Source: Sipunculus nudus (Eukaryota > Annelida > Sipuncula > Golfingiida > Sipunculidae). Taken from it: a stretch of DNA of 64,000 bases. Shown here one piece after another: positions 11,001 through 23,944 of this stretch (the first letter of the stretch is position 1; the number at the start of each line of letters is the position of its first letter). A program made the position numbers and the translations under genes. Location of the stretch: NCBI GenBank assembly GCA_026874595.1, contig CM049318.1, positions 57,455,750 to 57,519,749 of the forward strand, written 5' to 3'. Under the pieces are notes generated by a model that was given only the letters and a program-made list of their open reading frames with translations, ran no database searches and was not told where the DNA came from.

Positions 11001-11696
11001 TTTTATTAATGACGTAAAGACGTTGGTGGTTGCAATGCGCGTGGCTTTGTTCTTCAACAATATGGATTTCTTTGAAAAAATTTAAAAAAATGAAAAAAGA
11101 ACGTTCTTCCAAATAGAAGTGCAAAATCGATATGAATTTGTAAAAGCTTAAATATATGGTATTTTAACCAAAAATTGGAAACATCTTACAGGCACGGAAG
11201 AATGGTCCTAGCTGGATTTTAATTTTTTTTTGCATTATGGTTGAAAATGTTCCTACAACGTCAAATCAGTCTCAATGATTATACCCAGTATCAGACCTTT
11301 CACACAACACTTGCGACACCTATCGACAATGACTGACAGTGAATGTTCAAGGCAGTCAAAAAACAAGAATGATAGTATTTCAAATGATTAAATGGAATTA
11401 ACAAATTAATATCTAAGAGCGCGGTTCCTATCAGGGTTCTCTTTTTGTGGAACGGATTTCTCTTTCTGCAGGCTTGATGGGAATACTTTACCCAACAGTC
11501 GAGATTCCCTCACAAACGAGTGCGCCTTTCAGGGGTTCTTCCATGTAACACACCCACGGAATTCTGAGGATGTACATAGTACCTAGGTAGAGAAGCATTA
11601 AAAAACAATTTAGGTGCTTACCTCAAAAAACAACATTACACGCAGTGCGCCTGCATGCTCTTGGCAAGAGGTCTATATCTGATACTTAGTATAAAG
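11001..11696. other. AT-rich intergenic DNA, nothing recognised
   Basis: No supportable feature. Confidence 0.4.
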
Positions 11697-12076
11697 GGGC
11701 GTCAATATGGGGGGGGGGGAATGGGGTTATAAATATCCCCCACTTTTTGGCAAGGGGGGATGGTCAATGTAATCATCCCCTCCCCCCTCTTATCAGAGAA
11801 TAATATTATAATATTGCAAATGAAATATATAAATATATATTTACTAAAATATGTTATATCTAAATATTGCTTAGAATTCACAAAGTAACTTATTGTCTAA
11901 AACATTATTTATAATTATTTGAAATATGATTAAGTATATATATATAATAATAATAAGTATATATATATGAAAATGTCACTCACAAGACGCTGAAAAAGGT
12001 ATACATATCTATATCTATATATATATATATATATACTAAGTCATCCCCCACCCTGGAAGAAAAATTGACGCCACTG
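11697..12076 (+). mobile_element. hAT-like MITE, copy 1
   Basis: The ends are GGCGTCAATATGG on the left and ATTGACGCCACTG on the right, giving a TIR of about CAGNGGCGTCAAT; the left CAG is lost. The interior matches 35541-35990: poly-G, TCCCCCAC, GTTGCAAATGAAATATAT, a (TA)n tract, then CTGGAA before the right end. No target duplication is recognisable for this copy. No coding capacity. Confidence 0.7.
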
Positions 12077-13813
12077 CTGATTTACCATTTTATTTGATCT
12101 CTTAAGGCTAACCTTTGTTCCGAGAGTGGAAGTGAAAGAGGCATGGTAACAAATTACTCTTACTATTAAACTTGATACAAGCCATTAAGTTAAACAGCCC
12201 TTAGATATGATATGAAAACTTTGTCAGTATAATAGCTTTGCCTATCTTTTTACGCCGCGCCAGAGGACCAATTACACCACGCCACATTAAATAAAGGGAA
12301 AATTTTATGTGCCTTGGGGGTTTGTATGTTTAAGATAATTGAAAATGCAATAAAATGGAGATGATAGTCGTCTCAGATGAACGATGACAAATCAACCGCA
12401 CTGCATGGTGGGATGGTCAATTATGTCTCCCTATGAAGATTATCTCGATGTAAGTATTACCTAATTAAGCATGTTATAAAGCACTAAATTAACAAATGGA
12501 CCAGGTGCAATTGATATTTATAAGCTGTTTTGCCAAACAATGGACTTGCATTCAGCTAAAGCGGAGGACCGAACATTGTTAGATAATTCTCCCATATTGT
12601 CCAAATGCGGTTGACTCGGTGACTCATTGTAAGACGGAGTATAGAAGTTCCCAGCATCCCATGCATGGCTAATGGACTTGTACCCAGGGGACCATATATT
12701 TCCTTAAAGTGTCCATTATGAGTCCCAAGACGATTGTGTACAGAAATAATCACAGATGAAACAGTTTCATTTTAAACATTTATTCTTCTGCTGTAGTATT
12801 TCTTTTGACCGTCGTGTTATTCTCCTTTCCCTTTTTATACATTAAACATATGTATAAATGTATATAAGTATACATCAGTGATTCCTCAGTACTGCCAGGC
12901 TTTAGAAGCGCCTGTAGCTATATCATTTCTCGTTTTGTAAAACCGTTATATAAAGATCTCCTGTGGGAACGCAGTTTGGTTTGGGTAGGTATAGTAAATA
13001 GGACCTGGTGCTTTTTCTTGTACGTATTCAAGCTGGTATAACTGATACCGATGGCAAGAAGGTTTAACTCCTCCCACTCTTAGAAAACAACCTACATGCT
13101 CTGTCAGCGGGCTATACAAAGTATATGGTTATATAATCAGGAGAACTGTGATTTGTTCCCAAGACTGGAACCATGGTCTAGAACTTGAGTCTCCATTTAC
13201 AAGATAATTACAGAAAAACGATCAAAAGAAATAGTCTTTGAAAGTCACGTGATATATAATTTACAAACAATTCCGCAAATAACGGAAGTAATATCCAGTT
13301 ACTGGACATAAGTGTCTGTAGTTTTGTTTACTTACAACACGGTTTTGCCATTTACGTGTCAGTTTGTTTTACATAATAATCATTTTTCAAATAAAAATAC
13401 CCACATATATTAAAAGATCATTCTCTACTTGTAGTGAGGGTTAAACAAACCTATCAAAGGTGTCTTGTTATATGTAACTCAGCTAGAAAACCGTGTATCT
13501 GACATATTTGTCACGACTTTGAAACTTGATTCTTAAAGAGGGAACTGGGTGTAAGACAGGATTATCGGCATTTACCATAAACGTTGCCATTATGAACGGC
13601 TATTTCGTCATTTTCAAACTGGGTTAGTATGAGCTTGGGAAAACAACAACAAGCCGTGTAGGACAAAGCAGACATTTCAGACCCGGCATGATGCGGCTAG
13701 GTTACAACTTCCATACAATTAGGTTAGGCAGATATGATTTCCTCATTGACCTTTCAGGTGTAGTAAATGCAAAACACTTGCTTATATTCGTGTCGCGAGT
13801 GCAACGCACTCGC
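12077..13813. other. Intergenic DNA, nothing recognised
   Basis: The sequence looks unique. The only open frame (12556-12753 reverse) has no recognisable motif. Confidence 0.4.
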
Positions 13814-13832
13814 GGGGGGGGGGGGGGGGGGG
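13814..13832. repeat. Poly-G tract (19 G)
   Basis: An uninterrupted G run, preceded by a small ACTCGCG direct/inverted motif. Confidence 0.95.
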
Positions 13833-15166
13833 TTGTTAAGTTTCAAACGGTCACATATGGGTAATTTTGTATCAAAAAGTCTTCACGGTTAAAACTCTTC
13901 AGCTAAATAATATACCAAGAAATACCAGGAAACCAAGTCTACGGTCTTCAGGTTTCGGAGGGAATAAGTGACGGCCACGTATTTAGCGAAGGCGCCCATT
14001 ATAAATGTGTGTGTTTTTAAACAATCTTAGAGTTTTTTTGTATAAAAATCCTCTAACCGCGTCTGTTTAGAGTTCGAAATACAGAAAGAACATGGCTACC
14101 GTTTTATTGGCTACAGCAAAATGCACTAGCGTTGTCTCAAATGGTGACCGAACCTTTCACCCGATGTTTAGTTTGTCCTAATATGTCTACAGACAAGACT
14201 TGACGTGACATGGTCCTATATTGCAGCGAATGAAAGGCAACCTTTGATGTTAACGAACACGTAATAACCAGTCTGGGCCAAAGGAAATATGGCCCCTCTT
14301 TGATGGAAGGCTGTCCTTTGTATCTTTTTATTTTTCAGACAAACGGGCGCGTGAATAGACTTCCTCCCGCGACTTTACGGTGTATTGGCCCTGTTTAAAC
14401 TGGGTTGGGTACTGTAACTGTTCTATCGTGTTCTTTAGCGGTACTTCCCTGACTGGGGTAAGTGCTGGAGTACTTCATTTCTGAATTGCCCAGGACCGTT
14501 TAATATTTACTGAAATGGCCAAGAACGTATACTAGAATCTTGCGCGTCATAGAAAACAATATACTTCCCGGATTCATTTCACAGAAACGGAAATTTAATA
14601 ACATCATCCCGACGACGCCCGACCGGAAGTACCCCATTGCCGCGTTTCCAGTTTCCTGTAAAACATCCGTAAATTTCAGCATTCAGGAATAGCTTTCATG
14701 TCGGTGCCCGCCTCTGAATGACTGGCAGTTACATAATACAGGTCTACAGAATACCGTGTTAGTCATCACTTTGCCATATATATATAGTATAACAATTAGA
14801 GGTTATTTATCGCGGAGCGTACCTATATTCCTCTGTACCTTTTTTTTCTCCTGGTACCTATATATGTTCCACAAAGAAATACCTAATATTAATAGGTAAA
14901 GCCGCTTTTCATCATTAAGCTAAAACATACTTCTTGTTAAGCAAGGGAATGGTACGATATTCCCCGATATTCATTAAATAGCTTCTCTGTGGAAAGAGTT
15001 TGAAGAAATACATTTTTTACCTTAATATATCCAAAATCAACTGAATTAATTCATTGCTTTGCTCCTCTACATGTGGTACCTAGTCTGTTCGTTTCGTCCC
15101 ACAAACGCAACAAACTTTTGTTATTTAATTCTTAACACAATATATGTTACTGTCCTGTAACAGCAA
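13833..15166. other. Intergenic DNA with a GC-balanced block
   Basis: About 14270-14680 is visibly richer in G+C and free of repeats. Nothing coding was recognised in it. The 60-codon reverse open frame there has no known motif. Confidence 0.35.
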
Positions 15167-16517
15167 ACAAAACATCTAAATCTGGGGAAAATTTGTAACG
15201 CAGAAAATAGGTAACGGGAAACAGAGTGCTGACCCAAATTATCTTTCAGCCAGAAGATGTTTTAGCATGCGCTTGTTAGTCTTCTATTTTGTCTGTTAGC
15301 AACGTTACTGAAAACTTTATCAACGGATGTTATAATGGAGGGTTAGAGTAATACACAAAGAACAATGTATTAAGTTGTGTAGGTAATAATATAATTAACC
15401 ATAATATGGTTTTGTTTATAGGAATCTTTATCATTGCGAGATGTTTTTGCTCAGATGAATAAACTTCAGTCTGAGCTATAGCGATCATTCTTTGTCCGTC
15501 TTCCGCCTGCCTGTTTGTATGTCTCTCCGTCTGTCCGTCCGTTAACAGGACACAAATCGTTAGACCTAGACGCCTCTTATTTGGAATCAAGAGCGGTCCT
15601 TGAAACCAATTAACCTTAAAACTTGGTAATCTTTTACTGCAATCAATATTCTCCGCGTTATTTTGCATGTTTGGGCACCGCGAAATAATAAATATCATGT
15701 ATCTCTATAATAACTACATGGATTGCAGTGAATCGTGCTTTGGATATTGATCATGAATAGTTTGATCAGTTCCCTAAAACAAATGGCGCCACCTATATTT
15801 TTCTATTTTCACGCATTTTTCCCTATTTATTAGACTTCCAAATTACTGCAAGGTTTCTCAGCTGCGGTTTCATCTGGTGCCATGAAACCACGTGTTCATC
15901 GATCATAACTAGTTTCATCAGTTCCTTTGGACTGGTGGCGCCACCAGCATTTTTTTCTAACTTGTACCATTTCTTTAAATTTTTTAGGCCGTCAATGCAA
16001 TTTTTTGCTATATTTTTTAGACTGCCATATTACATCGACGGTCTCAGTTTCTCAACTGCGGTTTCAGCTAGTGTTCTAAAAACATGGTTTATTTATTATA
16101 TCTCCAACACTTGAATTTCAAGAGTCAGCTCTGTGGAACTCTACGATTATTCGGACCACTTTGAAAAACTGAAGATTTTTCCCTTAAATTTTTTACAATA
16201 ATATTTTCTGCCACATTCACGGGGGAGTCTATAAAAGGAGGCCTTGACCTTGAACTTCAAGGTCATATCTGTGGGAATCTATGATAATTGTGAACCCTAA
16301 AACATTTGAAGTACTGTATTGAAGATTTTCCTCTTCAAAACTGAGAGATCAATTGTTTTTACCATTTTTTGGAGGAGTTTCCAAACTGGAGGGCTTGTTC
16401 TTTGACAAGATAAAAACTAGTTACCTTGACCTTGATCAACAAGATGAAATCAGCTGAATTATTGTTAATCATTTTTAGGATTTTTGTGAACTTATCATTA
16501 TTAATGGGTCACTTGTT
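15167..16517. repeat. 1.35-kb tandem duplication, unit 1
   Basis: This unit is repeated head to tail at 16518-17875 with a constant offset of 1351 bp up to about 16150. After that the offset is 1357 bp, because unit 2 has 6 extra bases near 17505. Only a handful of substitutions were seen, such as T/C near 15830/17181 and C/T near 15949/17300. The identical 122-codon reverse open frame in each unit is a by-product. The unit also holds a TCCGTCTGTCCGTCCGTTAA tract and AAGGTCA-type motifs typical of older mollusc dispersed repeats. Confidence 0.95.
16245..16265. promoter_or_regulatory. Everted AAGGTCA palindrome (unit 1)
   Basis: Inverted 10-mers TGACCTTGAA and TTCAAGGTCA are separated by one base. 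Each half is an extended TCAAGGTCA monomer site of the kind bound by ERR/FTZ-F1-type nuclear receptors. The match is exact, but function is not shown. The site lies inside repeat-like DNA, and the same palindrome occurs at 17602-17622. Confidence 0.3.
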
Positions 16518-17875
16518 ACAAAACATCTAAATCTGGGGAAAATTTGTAACGCAGAAAATAGGTAACGGGAAACAGAGTGCTGACCCAAATTATCTTTCAG
16601 CCAGAAGATGTTTTAGCATGCGCTTGTTAGTCTTCTATTTTGTCTGTTAGCAACGTTACTGAAAACTTTATCAACGGATGTTATAATGGAGGGTTAGAGT
16701 AATACACAAAGAACAATGTATTAAGTTGTGTAGGTAATAATATAATTAACCATAATATGGTTTTGTTTATAGGAATCTTTATCATTGCGAGATGTTTTTG
16801 CTCAGATGAATAAACTTCAGTCTGAGCTATAGCGATCATTCTTTGTCCGTCTTCCGCCTGCCTGTTTGTATGTCTCTCCGTCTGTCCGTCCGTTAACAGG
16901 ACACAAATCGTTAGACCTAGACGCCTCTTATTTGGAATCAAGAGCGGTCCTTGAAACCAATTAACCTTAAAACTTGGTAATCTTTTACTGCAATCAATAT
17001 TCTCCGCGTTATTTTGCATGTTTGGGCACCGCGAAATAATAAATATCATGTATCTCTATAATAACTACATGGATTGCAGTGAATCGTGCTTTGGATATTG
17101 ATCATGAATAGTTTGATCAGTTCCCTAAAACAAATGGCGCCACCTATATTTTTCTATTTTCACGCATTTTTCCCTATTTATCAGACTTCCAAATTACTGC
17201 AAGGTTTCTCAGCTGCGGTTTCATCTGGTGCCATGAAACCACGTGTTCATCGATCATAACTAGTTTCATCAGTTCCTTTGGACTGGTGGCGCCACCAGTA
17301 TTTTTTTCTAACTTGTATCATTTCTTTAAATTTTTTAGGCCGTCAATGCAATTTTTTGCTATATTTTTTAGACTGCCATATTACATCGACGGTCTCAGTT
17401 TCTCAACTGCGGTTTCAGCTAGTGTTCTAAAAACATGGTTTATTTATTATATCTCCAACACTTGAATTTCAAGAGTCAGCTCTGTGGAACTCTACGATTA
17501 TTCGGACCCTTTAAACTTTGAAAAACTGAAGATTTTTCCCTTAAATTTTTTACAATAATATTTTCTGCCACATTCACGGGGGAGTCTATAAAAGGAGGCC
17601 TTGACCTTGAACTTCAAGGTCATATCTGTGGGAATCTATGATAATTGTGAACCCTAAAACATTTGAAGTACTGTATTGAAGATTTTCCTCTTCAAAACTG
17701 AGAGATCAATTGTTTTTACCATTTTTTGGAGGAGTTTCCAAACTGGAGGGCTTGTTCTTTGACAAGATAAAAACTAGTTACCTTGACCTTGATCAACAAG
17801 ATGAAATCAGCTGAATTATTGTTAATCATTTTTAGGATTTTTGTGAACTTATCATTATTAATGGGTCACTTGTTA
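16518..17875. repeat. 1.35-kb tandem duplication, unit 2
   Basis: Second head-to-tail copy of 15167-16517. The near identity implies very recent duplication, ongoing homogenisation, or two haplotypes placed side by side during assembly. Confidence 0.95.
17602..17622. promoter_or_regulatory. Everted AAGGTCA palindrome (unit 2)
   Basis: Copy of the 16245-16265 palindrome created by the tandem duplication. Regulatory function is only inferred from the site type. Confidence 0.3.
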
Positions 17876-18150
17876 TCAGCAGATAGCACAGCGCTGGGAA
17901 TGCGGATCTATGAAACCAGACCGCATTGAACCGGATCGGAGAGCTATTTAGGTGATTTGCGGATGGCAAAAACAACCACATTTCCTAACAGAGCTTCAGG
18001 GTCAGGTCACTGGGTGTAGCTTAAATAAACTGGCAAATTCCTATTGACTGGTGTACTTCCATTATCAGAAGAGGCACGCGAAAGTTTGCCCGTCAGAAAA
18101 TATTACGTATATAGGGAAACAGATCGTACAAATTGGGCACCAATGATGTA
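17876..18150. other. Intergenic DNA, nothing recognised
   Basis: No supportable feature. Confidence 0.4.
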
Positions 18151-18470
18151 GGACTCGAGTCCGGACTTGGGAGAGTCCACTATCTTAGGGACTCGGACTT
18201 TGACTCGAGGATTCTGGACTCGGACTTGTACTCGGACTCGGAGGTAAGGACTCGAGAATTAAGATCGAAAAAAATTAATCTGTTACATACCCTGACGACC
18301 AAAGCATGTGCGAACTACTTTATACAGCATATTAAAAAAACATGATTACAAATACAAGCTTCAACAGTTCATTGGTAGCCATATGCAATCAAGCAATACT
18401 ACATGATGATTTTTAAATTCCATATGAATTTCTTTAAATTAGTAAATTTGCATTGGACTTGGACTTAGCG
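18151..18470 (+). repeat. ACTCGGACTT-rich dispersed repeat, copy 2
   Basis: Degenerate GACTCG/GACTTG hexamers at 18151-18255 and again at 18454-18470 flank an AT-rich spacer, as in the copy at 7434-7845. ACTCGGACTCGGAGGTAAGG is shared almost exactly. Confidence 0.6.
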
Positions 18471-19047
18471 GCAGCCGTCCAGCCAAACGTCGATCTTTAA
18501 TGAGCTTATGACGTTGAGGTGGCAGCACAAGCTATAGGGTTCTGAACAATACAAATAAATTAAAAGAACACACTGTCTTATTTAAAAATTATGAATACCT
18601 TATGAGGTCTAATATGAATTTAAATATGATTTTAATAAGAAATCTAATATGATTATAAATCCTACTTTGTACGAACAGATACAAGCTTAAATATGCATTA
18701 GTCTGTTCTCCATATTTGCTGTCAGGCAGGTTATCCCCACATATGACAACACCGATCACCCTTGTTTATCTGAAGACAAAGACAATCACAGATGTATTGG
18801 CTATTTGCACAACCAAATTACAGTCCTGCAAGAAATAGATTGAGGGAACTTGGCTGCCAGGTTGCATTAATGTAAGACAGGGCGTCCGTCAATTCTTCCA
18901 GTTGCCTATCCTCAAGAGCCTGAAGGATAGAAAACGGAGCAACTTTATTGCACTGACATGTGTCTTGTCCTTGCTCTTCACTGTTGGAGGAAATAAACTA
19001 CCTATCACAGGACCAGCCAGCGTGTCCGTATGGATATTGTCTTTTGC
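18471..19047. other. Intergenic DNA with a short shared motif
   Basis: At about 18588-18625 the string GGTCTAATATGAATTTAAA and its left flank match 33990-34025. Nothing else is recognised. Confidence 0.35.
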
Positions 19048-19070
19048 GGGGGGGGGGGGGGGGGGGGGGG
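19048..19070. repeat. Poly-G tract (23 G)
   Basis: The longest pure G run in the window. The open frames crossing it (18889-19168, both strands) are artefacts of low complexity. Confidence 0.95.
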
Positions 19071-19789
19071 CTTTCATAAATATATGGCAAGAATTGACTT
19101 TAAAATTATGTTCGATGATTGTAAGAAATAAAACGATCGATGGATTGATTATCAATAGATCATATTAGATTCCTTATATATTACCGAGAAATCCACTGTA
19201 TAGAATTATATTGGAAATTATCGGCTGAGTAAATTCTGTCTATCCTGTAAATCACACTGAAAGGTCAAGGTGACTGCCTGATTGGTGACACTTTGTCGCT
19301 GTATAAGATTTAGTTTAATGCTCTCGGTATATTTGTGTCCTCTATTTCTTACATGTCTCATAGGGTTAGATTTTTTTCTGGATAACAAGGTTTCTTTGCA
19401 CTTGCATACATGATCGTTTTTGATCAATTATGTAAAAATGCAACAAATTTAGTCGATTATGAAAGAAAACTATAAACTGACACACCAATAATATATATTA
19501 CCCATAGCCACTACAAAATAAAAACAGAGCAGTGAGGATTAAAGTAATTCATGTTTCTATTAATGGAAGATGTACATGTTGACTTTGGTTCCTAAGTACT
19601 GAGCTTGAATATAAAACCCCTTATCGTGGTATGTCTTAAATATTAATAAATGACTTGATATAGAATACAGGTCAAGTTTAGTTAATTCAAATAGATCCAG
19701 TCCATATGAGGGGTCGGCGATCAACCAAGCGAGCAGAAGGATAGCCTCGAGCGCCAACCGTCGTCGTGATAATAGTGAGTGGTTATGGG
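19071..19789. other. Intergenic DNA, nothing recognised
   Basis: No supportable feature. Confidence 0.4.
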
Positions 19790-20232
19790 TTAAAGTGGCC
19801 CATTCACCTGTATATGACATGTATAAAGTAAATTTAAACCCTTGGAGCTTTTATAAAAATAGGCCATGAAACATAGATACCACTGCACGCAGGCTGCTTG
19901 TTTTGTTTATATCAACGTGTTTATAATATTTGGGGCCCGCCAAAATAATACAAATACATTCAACAAGGGCATCAAGTCAGATATGACAGGGCTTTGCCAA
20001 TAGAGTTTGCAACAAGTATGCAACCAACACCTTAGGTTATATGTTTTTCCCGTTTGTCAACATTGCTGTGTTTACAAACATGTTGTTGATAAACAAGTTC
20101 ATACATCCTTCACGAAGGTGTTATAAGAACTTTCCACAACCAAAATTACCCTGAGATCATTATTATATACACAGAGGAAGCCAGAAATCACATAAATTCC
20201 TTTTTAAAAAGTAGGTGAATGGGCAACTTTAA
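19790..20232 (-). mobile_element. TTAA-flanked MITE, copy B
   Basis: The ends read TTAAAGTGGCCCATTCACCT and AGGTGAATGGGCAACTTTAA. These are near-perfect inverted repeats bounded by TTAA on both sides, and this is the best preserved copy. The interior is the reverse complement of copy A (5742-6195) and copy C (50103-50569), including the AATAGGCCA, CAGGCTGCTTG and TTTGTCAACATTGCTG blocks. It is 443 bp with no coding capacity. Confidence 0.85.
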
Positions 20233-22201
20233 GTAGATGACGATCTTGAAAATCTGTTAATGGTCACAAATAAATATCAGGGGCAGCTCTGTCACTTGTT
20301 ACTCTTACTCTATGGGTTTTTTTTTATATCAGCCGTATTGAAGAATCATTGGCAGAAGAAGAAAAAAGAAAAAAGACCAAACAAATTTCGAGCGTATAGT
20401 TTTGAATCCCCCCACCACCAAACAGTTGGGGGCTCGTGGGGGTATTTACCATCCCCACCCCCCCATCCGTGCCTGAATAGCACCATGGGTTATTTACGTA
20501 GCTTTTGTTATCTGACCCGCATTTAGAAATTTCCTGATCGAATTTACGTGCAGGTTCGTCAACAACAAAAAACAGGAAATACGATTTTCAAGTCTCTAGA
20601 TCCAGTCTATTTCGGCGTAACACTAAGAAAAAAGAAAGGTGAAAATATGTCACATAACCTGAATAGCTGACAGCATGAACACACACACACACGGAGACAT
20701 ATGTTACACAGAACAAATCTGTTTATTTGGGACATTTATAAACGAAAACTCCTTAAACCATGGCCTCGTGTGTTATACACAATTTATGAGTCAATATCCT
20801 GCAGAGGCAACGCAACCAGCGCTTCACTTGGACGGATTCATCCAACAGTATTTCACGGACCAATGCCAGCCGGTTTACGAGTGTATTTGGATTGGTCTTG
20901 GAAAACTAATCGTATTTATTGATACATCTTGGGGAGGAATCTAGAGCAGGGATTTCAGGCTAAGTATCCATATGTGCGAACCTTTTAACCTTAAATTGCC
21001 TTTGAAGGAGAATTTACTTGATTAAAATGTATGGAAACGACCCCGACCCTGAAGCTGCTAAACGACGCAATTTATCTGCATTGATCTAAAATCCTCTCTT
21101 CTTGAAGTATTTATTGGTTCTCAAGCGTAATTTAGTCAAACAAGAGCAGATAAAGTGCTCTTACTGACTTTGTTAATGATTTTTTTTTTCATTTCTTCTT
21201 GATTCTTCAACAATATAAGAGAAGCCTGAATTTTAAAATGGGGATAACATGTTTTTGGGCGTTATAATAAAAAATTCTCAATGAGCAGTTTTGTTGTGGT
21301 GATTTCTGGAATACAAGGGTCTATATATATATGGCTTTATTAGGTGTAATCAACATGGAGTCGGTAAATAGTCTGACATACGACTTGAACAACTTTCCTT
21401 TTCCTTTGGCCACACTACGGTTGATGTATAATAGAAGGAAAGACGTTAGTTTTAGAGCCACGGAGATTTATGCAAGTTAGCCCTCTACGGTACGCGTGTT
21501 AGAGCATTCTTAATCTAAAGAATTAGTCATCCCGTTCAATTAAGATTTGATCGGACCCTTCCATGCCGGCATAGGAAAATATAATAAAACCTGATAAAGG
21601 GGGCCATATTTTACTCATCCGACTTTCAGGCTGTCCCTTACAAGTAATTCTTATTTAAAGGCGGGACTAATGCATCGCTGCCGCGATTGACATTTGCGTG
21701 AAGAGGCCACTCGTGTCTGTACGGTAATGGTTGTGAGGCGGGTAGAGCGACACGCCGTCCATCTGTTGACCCATAAGTCTGCCACTTCCGGTCTGCCGCG
21801 TACTGGCGCTGATAGAACAGGCGGCCTAGAGTGGACTATCACTCATTCTCCAAGCAGAACGCTCCCCCGGCCCTGTCACCGTTATCGCCTCCTTGAAACA
21901 CGCTGATGATAGAAAAAGTATTGACAAAACCAGGTCAGATAGGCGACTCAGCGTTGACGTGACGCGGAATTATCTATTTCTGAACCACCCAAACAGGTTT
22001 TGGTTTTGAGTATTGTCTTGGATGCCCCTTTGCTCTCTGTAAACATGCGGAGAGAAATCTTTAACTTTGCCAGTGTTTACATCCTATTGTTCCTCATTAA
22101 CGTCTATTTTGTGAGGAGCGGGGATATCAAATTTTATTTCACGTCATAATGTTAGCATAGTTAGCGGACCTGAAATTAAGGTCCATATTTCTTCTGTATG
22201 T

Positions 22202-22203
<2 letters not shown>
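20233..22203. other. Intergenic DNA with a GC-balanced block at 21650-21910
   Basis: Most of the stretch is unremarkable. A C/G-rich inverted patch (CCCCCCACCACC and GTGGGGG) lies at 20408-20465. About 21650-21910 is GC-rich with overlapping open frames on both strands. No protein domain was recognised, so it is listed as unexplained rather than coding. Confidence 0.35.

Positions 22204-22248
<45 letters not shown>
22204..22248. repeat. (TC)n microsatellite
   Basis: A pure TC tract of about 45 bp. Confidence 0.97.
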
Positions 22249-22251
<3 letters not shown>

Positions 22252-23014
22252 ATGTCTAAAATTCTCTTCTTTTGGTGTGCTCTAGTTTCGTCTTTACTTC
22301 GTTCACTCAGTACTTAAACATAGTCAATGAGGAAAGCCTATCATTATTTTGCAAATATCTGGAAGAACACAAAAGCTGATATCTATCTGTTAAATCGAAC
22401 AAATGAAATTCAGTGAAAACTTTGGACTAAATGAAAATAAACCCGTCCTGAAGAAAAAAAAAAAGGTTTCGAATGGAGATTATATATAGCAATTAAGTAA
22501 GTTGTTTTAAGCCATCTGTTGTGATATAAACCGGAAACCCAAATAGGAACCTCATCGTAAAAGACAAGCTGCTTTTTCTCATCTGAGAATTTTTTTTTCT
22601 GTTGATATATCAGACTCAAACACGTAGTGTCAGTTGTCACCACAGGTGAAAATCTATCGAAGGAAATTCTTGGCTAACGAGGAATATGGAAAGGGAATAA
22701 GTATTTACGCCCTCTAAAAATTAAAGTATATATAACATATGACGTTAAAGAAAAGTTTTATTCTGTTTGGAATATATTCAATGCAACAAAAAGGAAACAG
22801 CTGTATATATAAAAGCATAAACAATTAAGGGTCAATATGAGAGATGCAATGTCGTTACTCTGTATGTAATGGGAAAAAATATACAATCCTAACAGAAAAA
22901 AGTATAAATTTGTCTATAAAAAAGAATGAGAAAAAAAAATACTAAAAATGCTTCTAAAGCTTAAAGTATAAAAGTATTTATATATTCAAGTTTTCCGTAT
23001 ATCCAGTAATTTTG
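22249..23014. other. AT-rich DNA with many AAAGTATA strings
   Basis: AAGTATA/AAAAGTATAAA strings recur from 22720 to 23240 and lead into the repeat that follows. No gene is recognised. Confidence 0.4.
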
Positions 23015-23263
23015 TTAAAACATTGGTAAGATTGCAGAAAAAATCATCGCTAACAAAATACTTCTATTATTAAATATTGACAGAGCATTGAGAGTGCACT
23101 GGATTAGTTAAGTTAAACAACCTATAATCACTACCAGAAGATGACGATGTGAGGAAAAAAGTATAAACAGGCATTAACCCTAGAAAAATTATGAACAAAG
23201 TATAAAAAGAAGTCCCGCCTGCAAAAAGTATGTTACTATTAAAAAGTATAGGACGGTGGCACT
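23015..23263 (+). repeat. Dispersed repeat related to 48743-49110
   Basis: Shared blocks in the same order are a TTGGTAAGAT-like head, ATTGACAGAGCAT, CCTATAATCAC, GAAGATGA, repeated AAAAAGTAT strings and a GG-GGCACT end. The copies are diverged. The far copy is embedded in (TA)n tracts. Confidence 0.55.
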
Positions 23264-23944
23264 TGAGGTATCAATTCAAACTTTATCTATAGGAATAGCA
23301 ACAACTCACGGGATGTTACAATTTGATTATTACGCATGAGCATTTGTAAAAGAAATTACCGGAAATGATTCCAAATCAGTGACTGCAGCGGGTTTACCGA
23401 CTTGGAGTTAATGGCGGCTCAGACAGCCAACATACGCTGACATTATAATAAACAACTTCACCTTGAGAGGAGGGATTTAAGGCGTTAGCCTCATTGACAG
23501 TCCGAGGTGCCGACCCTTTGTGAACTCAATTGATCTGATGTATAATCAGGGTAGCATCACTAATTTACTTAATTTGAGGGCATCTGATAGCCAGTCGATC
23601 CTTGTTATTGAGACAATGGCACCAAGTCAACAAACCTATCAATAACATATTGCAGCACTCCCATCTATAGGGACATGTCTTTATCGAGAGGGTCAGCTGA
23701 TATTTATTTTAATTTCAAGTTTGTTTTGTTCAAGCTTGTAAATAGCTCTTCAGTTATAAAACCCGATTGATAGTGAAAATAAGATGTTTAAATGTGTTTG
23801 AATGTTAATTGGCCCGGTAGTAATATAATCTTATCTCCTAATGGAGGATTCATTTATATTTTGAGGAAACGCTGAGAATGGTATACTGTATTAAATGATA
23901 GCTGGGAGAACATAATATTTTATTGTCACGCTATCGGTCTCGGA
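23264..23944. other. Intergenic DNA with a GC-balanced block
   Basis: About 23380-23600 is relatively GC-rich, unique and without recognised coding content. The remainder is AT-rich. Confidence 0.35.

Noticed and set aside
15330-17049. Identical 122-codon reverse frames as paralogous genes
   Set aside because: Both lie in the near-identical tandem units, so identity reflects the DNA duplication. The peptide has no domain and includes a translated GTCCGTCC tract.
19048-19070. Poly-G runs as G-quadruplex regulators or telomeric remnants
   Set aside because: Pure homopolymers occur all over the window and are mostly tied to hAT-like relics; no telomere unit is present.
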